Below, piece after piece: positions 60,813-64,000 of a stretch of 64,000 nt of DNA. Numbering within the stretch: the stretch's first letter is position 1; every line of letters begins with the position of its first letter. This DNA is from DASWJZ01 sp963720705 (GTDB lineage: Bacteria; Pseudomonadota; Alphaproteobacteria; Rhizobiales; Afifellaceae). The stretch spans positions 248,001-312,000 of the forward strand of contig CAVRGJ010000001.1 of NCBI GenBank assembly GCA_963720705.1, in the 5' to 3' direction. Below the pieces are notes generated by a model. That model saw only the letters and a program-made list of their open reading frames with translations. It made no database searches and was not told the DNA's origin. Both the position numbers and the translations under genes were made by a program.

Positions 60813-61979
60813 ATGAACGCCGAGACCCTGAAGCGGCGCGTCTACAACGTCGCCGAGATGCGGCGGCGGGCGGAACGCGTCCTCCCGAAGCCGGTCTTCG
60901 ACTTCGCCGACGGGGGCGCGGAGGACGAATGGACGCTCAGGCGCAACGAGACGGCCTTCGACAACCTTCAGCTTATTCCGCAAACGCTTCGCGGCGCGCC
61001 CGAGCGCGATCTCTCGGTCGAGCTTTTCGGCAAGAGGCTGGCGCTGCCGGTGATGATCGGCCCAACGGGACTTTCCGGACTCTTCTGGCCGGACGGCGAA
61101 ATCTGCGCTGCGCGTGCCGCGGCGGCGGCGGGGACGGCGTTCTGCCTCAGCCACGCTTCGGTCTGCACGCTCGAACAGCTTGCCGCGACGGGTATCGGCC
61201 CGCGCTGGATGCAGGTCTTCGTCTATCGCGACCGCGGCTTCACGCGCGAGCTCGCGGAGCGCGCGCAGGCAGTCGGCTACGACGCGCTGGTCCTGACCAT
61301 CGACAACCAGCTGACCGGGAACCGCGAGCGGGACATTCGCAACGGCTTTACCATCCCGCCCAAGCTCGGCCCGCTCGAAGTGGCGGCGATGGCGGCGAAG
61401 CTTCCCTGGCTCTGGCGCATGCGGAACGAGCTTCGGCGCATCACCTTCGCGAACTATGTCCGGCCCGGCGAGATGACCGGATTGTCGCGGCTTGCGGGGC
61501 GAGTCGCGGAGATGCTCGATCCTTCGATGTCGTGGCGCGACGTCGACGAGCTTCGCCGCATCTGGGCGGGGCCGCTCATCTTGAAGGGGGTGCTGAGCCC
61601 GGCCGAAGCGCACGAAGCGCTCGCGCACGGCGTCGACGGCCTGATCGTATCGAACCACGGCGGGCGCCAGCTCGACGGCGCTGTGTCGTCGATCGAGGCC
61701 CTGCCGGCGGTGGCGCAGAGCGTCGCCGGGCGTATTCCGGTGCTCCTCGACGGCGGCGTCCGCCGCGGCGCAGATGTGGTGAAGGCGCTGGCGCTCGGTG
61801 CGCGCGCCTGCCTGATCGCAAGACCGCAACTTTGGGGCCTGTCGGTGGCCGGCGAGCAAGGCGTCGCCCGCGTGCTTGAGATATTCAGAAATGAAATCGA
61901 TCGCGTCATGGGGCTCTGCGGCACGCGCAGCACCACCGATATCGGGCCGGACCTCTTGCGCAGCGCAGCGCAGCCCTGA
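60813..61979 (+). CDS. FMN-dependent alpha-hydroxy-acid oxidase/dehydrogenase
   Basis: This 388-residue protein is of the L-lactate dehydrogenase/glycolate oxidase/mandelate dehydrogenase family. Visible are VFDFADGGAEDEWTLRRN, MIGPTGLSGLFWPDGE, the active site SNHGGRQLDGAVSSIEALP with the catalytic histidine, and VLLDGGVRRGADVVKALALG for FMN. The substrate is a 2-hydroxy acid of unknown kind. It overlaps no gene and converges on the RraA-like gene with 6 bases between stops. Confidence 0.9.
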   Translation: MNAETLKRRVYNVAEMRRRAERVLPKPVFDFADGGAEDEWTLRRNETAFDNLQLIPQTLRGAPERDLSVELFGKRLALPVMIGPTGLSGLFWPDGEICAARAAAAAGTAFCLSHASVCTLEQLAATGIGPRWMQVFVYRDRGFTRELAERAQAVGYDALVLTIDNQLTGNRERDIRNGFTIPPKLGPLEVAAMAAKLPWLWRMRNELRRITFANYVRPGEMTGLSRLAGRVAEMLDPSMSWRDVDELRRIWAGPLILKGVLSPAEAHEALAHGVDGLIVSNHGGRQLDGAVSSIEALPAVAQSVAGRIPVLLDGGVRRGADVVKALALGARACLIARPQLWGLSVAGEQGVARVLEIFRNEIDRVMGLCGTRSTTDIGPDLLRSAAQP

Positions 61980-61985
61980 TCGCGA

Positions 61986-62672
61986 TCAGTCGACTTCGCG
62001 CACGCGCCCCGGCGGGATCATGGTTGCCATGAAGTCGGGCTTCCGCAAGCCCGCCTTCACCTTCGCCTCTAGGTCCGCCTCCATGGCGCGGACGTCGACG
62101 AGCCGCTTTATCGTTTCGCCAATCTTTGCAAACGGAACGACCACGACGCCGTCCTCGTCGGCAACGACGATATCGCCCGCGGCGACGGCGACGCCGCCCA
62201 CGATCGCCGGGAAGCCAACGGTGCCCGGCCCGGTCTTCGTCGGCGAGTTGGGCGTGACTCCTGCCGCAAAGCACGGAAGGCCGACCGCTCGTATTCCGGG
62301 CGTGTCGCGCACAAGTCCGTCGGTCACGAAGCCGGCGATGCCGCAATTCTTCATCATGCCGATCACAAGATCGCCGATGACCGCGGTGTTGGAGAACGAA
62401 TCGGTCGCGCAAAGGATCACGTCGCCGGGCTCGGCCACGTCGAGCACCCCGAAGACGGCGAGGCAATCGGCAGGCCCGGCCTCGCACGTCAAAGCCGTGC
62501 CGCAGAAGGTCGTCGCCTCTCCGATGGGCTTGATACGGTAGTCGAGCGCGCCGCGGCCATCCATGGCGTCGACGACGTGGCCGGTCAGCGCGCCGCGGAA
62601 GGCGGCAAGCTCATCGGCGCTCGGGCGCGGGAAGCGGCGGCGGACAGTGAGAAGCGGGGGATCGTCGATCAT
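61986..62672 (-). CDS. RraA-like aldolase family protein
   Basis: This 228-residue protein belongs to the family of RraA and 4-hydroxy-4-methyl-2-oxoglutarate aldolases. The marks are GDVILCATDSFSNTAVIGDL, GIAGFVTDGLVRDTPGI and VGGVAVAAGDIVVADEDGVVVVP, where the GDxxxAD motif binds the divalent metal. Its neighbours suggest a catabolic aldolase rather than the RNase E inhibitor RraA. ATG 62672 is chosen because the family starts there; 20 extra upstream codons are possible. Confidence 0.85.
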   Translation of the reverse strand: MIDDPPLLTVRRRFPRPSADELAAFRGALTGHVVDAMDGRGALDYRIKPIGEATTFCGTALTCEAGPADCLAVFGVLDVAEPGDVILCATDSFSNTAVIGDLVIGMMKNCGIAGFVTDGLVRDTPGIRAVGLPCFAAGVTPNSPTKTGPGTVGFPAIVGGVAVAAGDIVVADEDGVVVVPFAKIGETIKRLVDVRAMEADLEAKVKAGLRKPDFMATMIPPGRVREVD

Positions 62673-62833
62673 TCTTGGGTACCGGTTCGGCTGCAGGAAG
62701 GAGAGGATGGCTCGAAACGCCTGCGCAGCCAAGCAACCGGGCGGCGCAGCGTCGAGCGACTCGGTGCCAAGCTATCGTTCGCCCTGCGCGCCGTCGCGGC
62801 GCTCGTGCCCGCAATCGACAAGTGCGCGGTTGC

Positions 62834-63040
62834 CTAGGCCACAGGTTTTGACGGCGTGCGCTCCGTGAAGAGCTTGCCGCCTTTCATCTTGTCGGCCTTC
62901 GACGATTCGACGATCTGAATGACGACGGCTTCAGGGTCGATGCCGAAATGCCTAACCACCGCGTCGGTGATGTCCTTCATTAGGGCTCGCTTCTTCTCCG
63001 GCGCGCGGCCTTCGACGAGGTGGATGACGATCTCGGGCAT
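62834..63040 (-). CDS. 4-oxalocrotonate tautomerase family protein
   Basis: This 68-residue protein starts Met-Pro, and the exposed Pro1 after Met removal is the catalytic base of the family. It reads PEIVIHLVEGRAPEKKRALM, then ITDAVVRHFGIDPEAVVIQI. It forms hexamers in known members. It lies on the strand of the RraA-like gene, 161 bases upstream, and may serve the same pathway. Confidence 0.88.
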   Translation of the reverse strand: MPEIVIHLVEGRAPEKKRALMKDITDAVVRHFGIDPEAVVIQIVESSKADKMKGGKLFTERTPSKPVA

Positions 63041-63129
63041 GGAAGAATCCTGTCTGGCTGCGGGCCGCGAATAAGAGCCGCGCGCGAGGGGGAATGCAAC
63101 CGGCGCGGCTTCGGCCGGAATGCGGTGGC

Positions 63130-64000
63130 TCAGTTCGGCTTTGTGAGCCGCATGACGGTGATGTAGCCGAGGAAGAGCGCGACCGTCTCCGGCTCGCCGA
63201 GTCCTTCCGCCGCGATGATCGCCTCAAGCTCGCCGCCGAGCTGCGGGCGCACATATTCGTAGAAATTCGCGCGCATCGGGATCGACGCGACGAAACCATA
63301 GAGTCCGCGGGCGCGCGCGTAGTCGGTGATGACGAGCCGCCCGCCAGGGCGAAGCACCCGCCACATCTCTCGCAGCGCCTCCGGCTTCACCTCGGAGGGG
63401 AGGTGGTGGAAGAAATAAGATGAGGTGACCGCGTCGGCGGCGCCGTCGGCGAGCGGCAGCGTCTCGGCGATGCCGACCTGGAACTCTGCCGCGACGCCGG
63501 CGTCGTGCGCGCGCTCGATCGCAAGGTCGATCATCCCGGGCGTTGCGTCGATGCCGAGCACATGCGCCGGGCCGCCATGCTTGTCGCCGAGCCTTGCGGC
63601 GGCGGCGACGCAGAGCTTGCCGGTGCCGCAGCCGACGTCGACCAGGCGCTCGCCGGGCTCAAGCCCAGCCGCTTCGAGGGTCGCCTCTAAGATCGCCTCC
63701 TGCTGGCCGAGGCTCAGCATGTTCTCCAGGAAATCCACGATCCCGACCCGCCCGTCGACGCGAATGCCGCGCGTGCGCGGGCCGACGAAACGAAGCGGAT
63801 CGCCGAGCGATCCGGCGGCGCCGCTCGGGGGCGCTCCGGCGCCTGCGGCGCGCACTGCAATCGCAACCGAGGTGAAGACCGCAAGGCTTGCAGCAAGTGC
63901 CATCAGGACCATCTGCGACGACGCGGCAAGGGCTGGCGACAGCGACTCGTGCACTTCCGTGAACACCAGCGCGACCGCCGTCGCCGCGATCGTCAGCCAG
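63130..64000 (-). CDS. Membrane-anchored class I SAM-dependent methyltransferase (partial)
   Basis: This frame stays open to the right edge of the window. Two hydrophobic N-terminal segments (WLTIAATAVALVFTE and SQMVLMALAASLAVFTS) precede a methyltransferase domain. The domain has the SAM motif GERLVDVGCGTGKLCVAAAA and LGIDATPGMIDLA, then AVTSSYFFHHLPSEV and LRPGGRLVITDYARARG. Substrate is unknown. An internal GTG at 63966 exists, but the open, hydrophobic upstream residues argue that the gene begins outside the window. Confidence 0.82.
   Translation of the reverse strand, partial: WLTIAATAVALVFTEVHESLSPALAASSQMVLMALAASLAVFTSVAIAVRAAGAGAPPSGAAGSLGDPLRFVGPRTRGIRVDGRVGIVDFLENMLSLGQQEAILEATLEAAGLEPGERLVDVGCGTGKLCVAAAARLGDKHGGPAHVLGIDATPGMIDLAIERAHDAGVAAEFQVGIAETLPLADGAADAVTSSYFFHHLPSEVKPEALREMWRVLRPGGRLVITDYARARGLYGFVASIPMRANFYEYVRPQLGGELEAIIAAEGLGEPETVALFLGYITVMRLTKPN

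Overview
The window looks like a chromosomal stretch of a GC-rich alphaproteobacterium of the Hyphomicrobiales (Rhizobiales). Supporting signs are the small families typical of that order (DUF2093, DUF4170, DUF6101, DUF930, an IalB-like protein), the hisZ-hisG pair, a lipid A/Kdo cluster next to cysQ, and a CIRCE-controlled groESL operon. No genus can be named from the sequence alone. Almost all genes are ordinary housekeeping or central-metabolism genes. I see no prophage, CRISPR array, insertion sequence, rRNA or tRNA.

Layout. 1-3306: cytochrome c oxidase subunits I (cut by the window edge) and II, then a divergent IalB-like secreted protein. 3358-10694: a Kef-type antiporter, DUF2093, and a leftward envelope cluster cysQ-DUF4170-msbA-waaA-lpxK. 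10826-20556: DUF6101, ubiA, purD, a patatin-like lipase running antisense into tadA, a 23S pseudouridine synthase, rsmD, a class III cyclase, mutL and a lipoprotein. 20648-27915: the leftward group HAD-ribF-ileS-lspA, interrupted between ribF and ileS by an antitoxin/RES-toxin pair and a VTT-family membrane protein. 28089-33704: two M16 peptidases, a secreted protein and groES-groEL. 33786-38116: a Gly/Thr-rich secreted protein and hisS-hisZ-hisG, with hisS broken by three frameshifts. 38273-41086: DUF930, a phytoene-dehydrogenase-like oxidoreductase and an unknown. 41149-54603: a lactate/glycolate region. One arm runs leftward (lutA, GNAT, lutB, LysE-type exporter, lutC, sugar-type ABC transporter) and the other rightward (glcD, glcE, glcF, malate synthase G), from a shared 133-base gap. 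54786-57161: three tandem L,D-transpeptidases. 57301-64000: DUF2927, tag, an HtrA-like protein without a catalytic triad, and a small catabolic group (amidohydrolase, FMN hydroxy-acid oxidase, RraA-like aldolase, tautomerase), then a membrane-anchored methyltransferase cut by the edge.

How they work together. The lut and glc arms would oxidise lactate to pyruvate and glycolate to glyoxylate, and malate synthase G would condense glyoxylate with acetyl-CoA. cysQ-msbA-waaA-lpxK serves lipid A assembly and export. HisZ and HisG form the first enzyme of histidine synthesis.

The most notable observations are: six single-base excesses that break four genes (hisS three times, the RES toxin, lutC and a GNAT gene), all of the same type and therefore possibly sequence errors; a perfect 16-base palindrome directly downstream of a promoter-like motif in front of the RES antitoxin; an HtrA-like protein in which all three catalytic positions are replaced; a 198-base antisense overlap of patatin and tadA; and palindromic repeats, one sitting inside the his operon. 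I do not see a convincing new multi-gene system.
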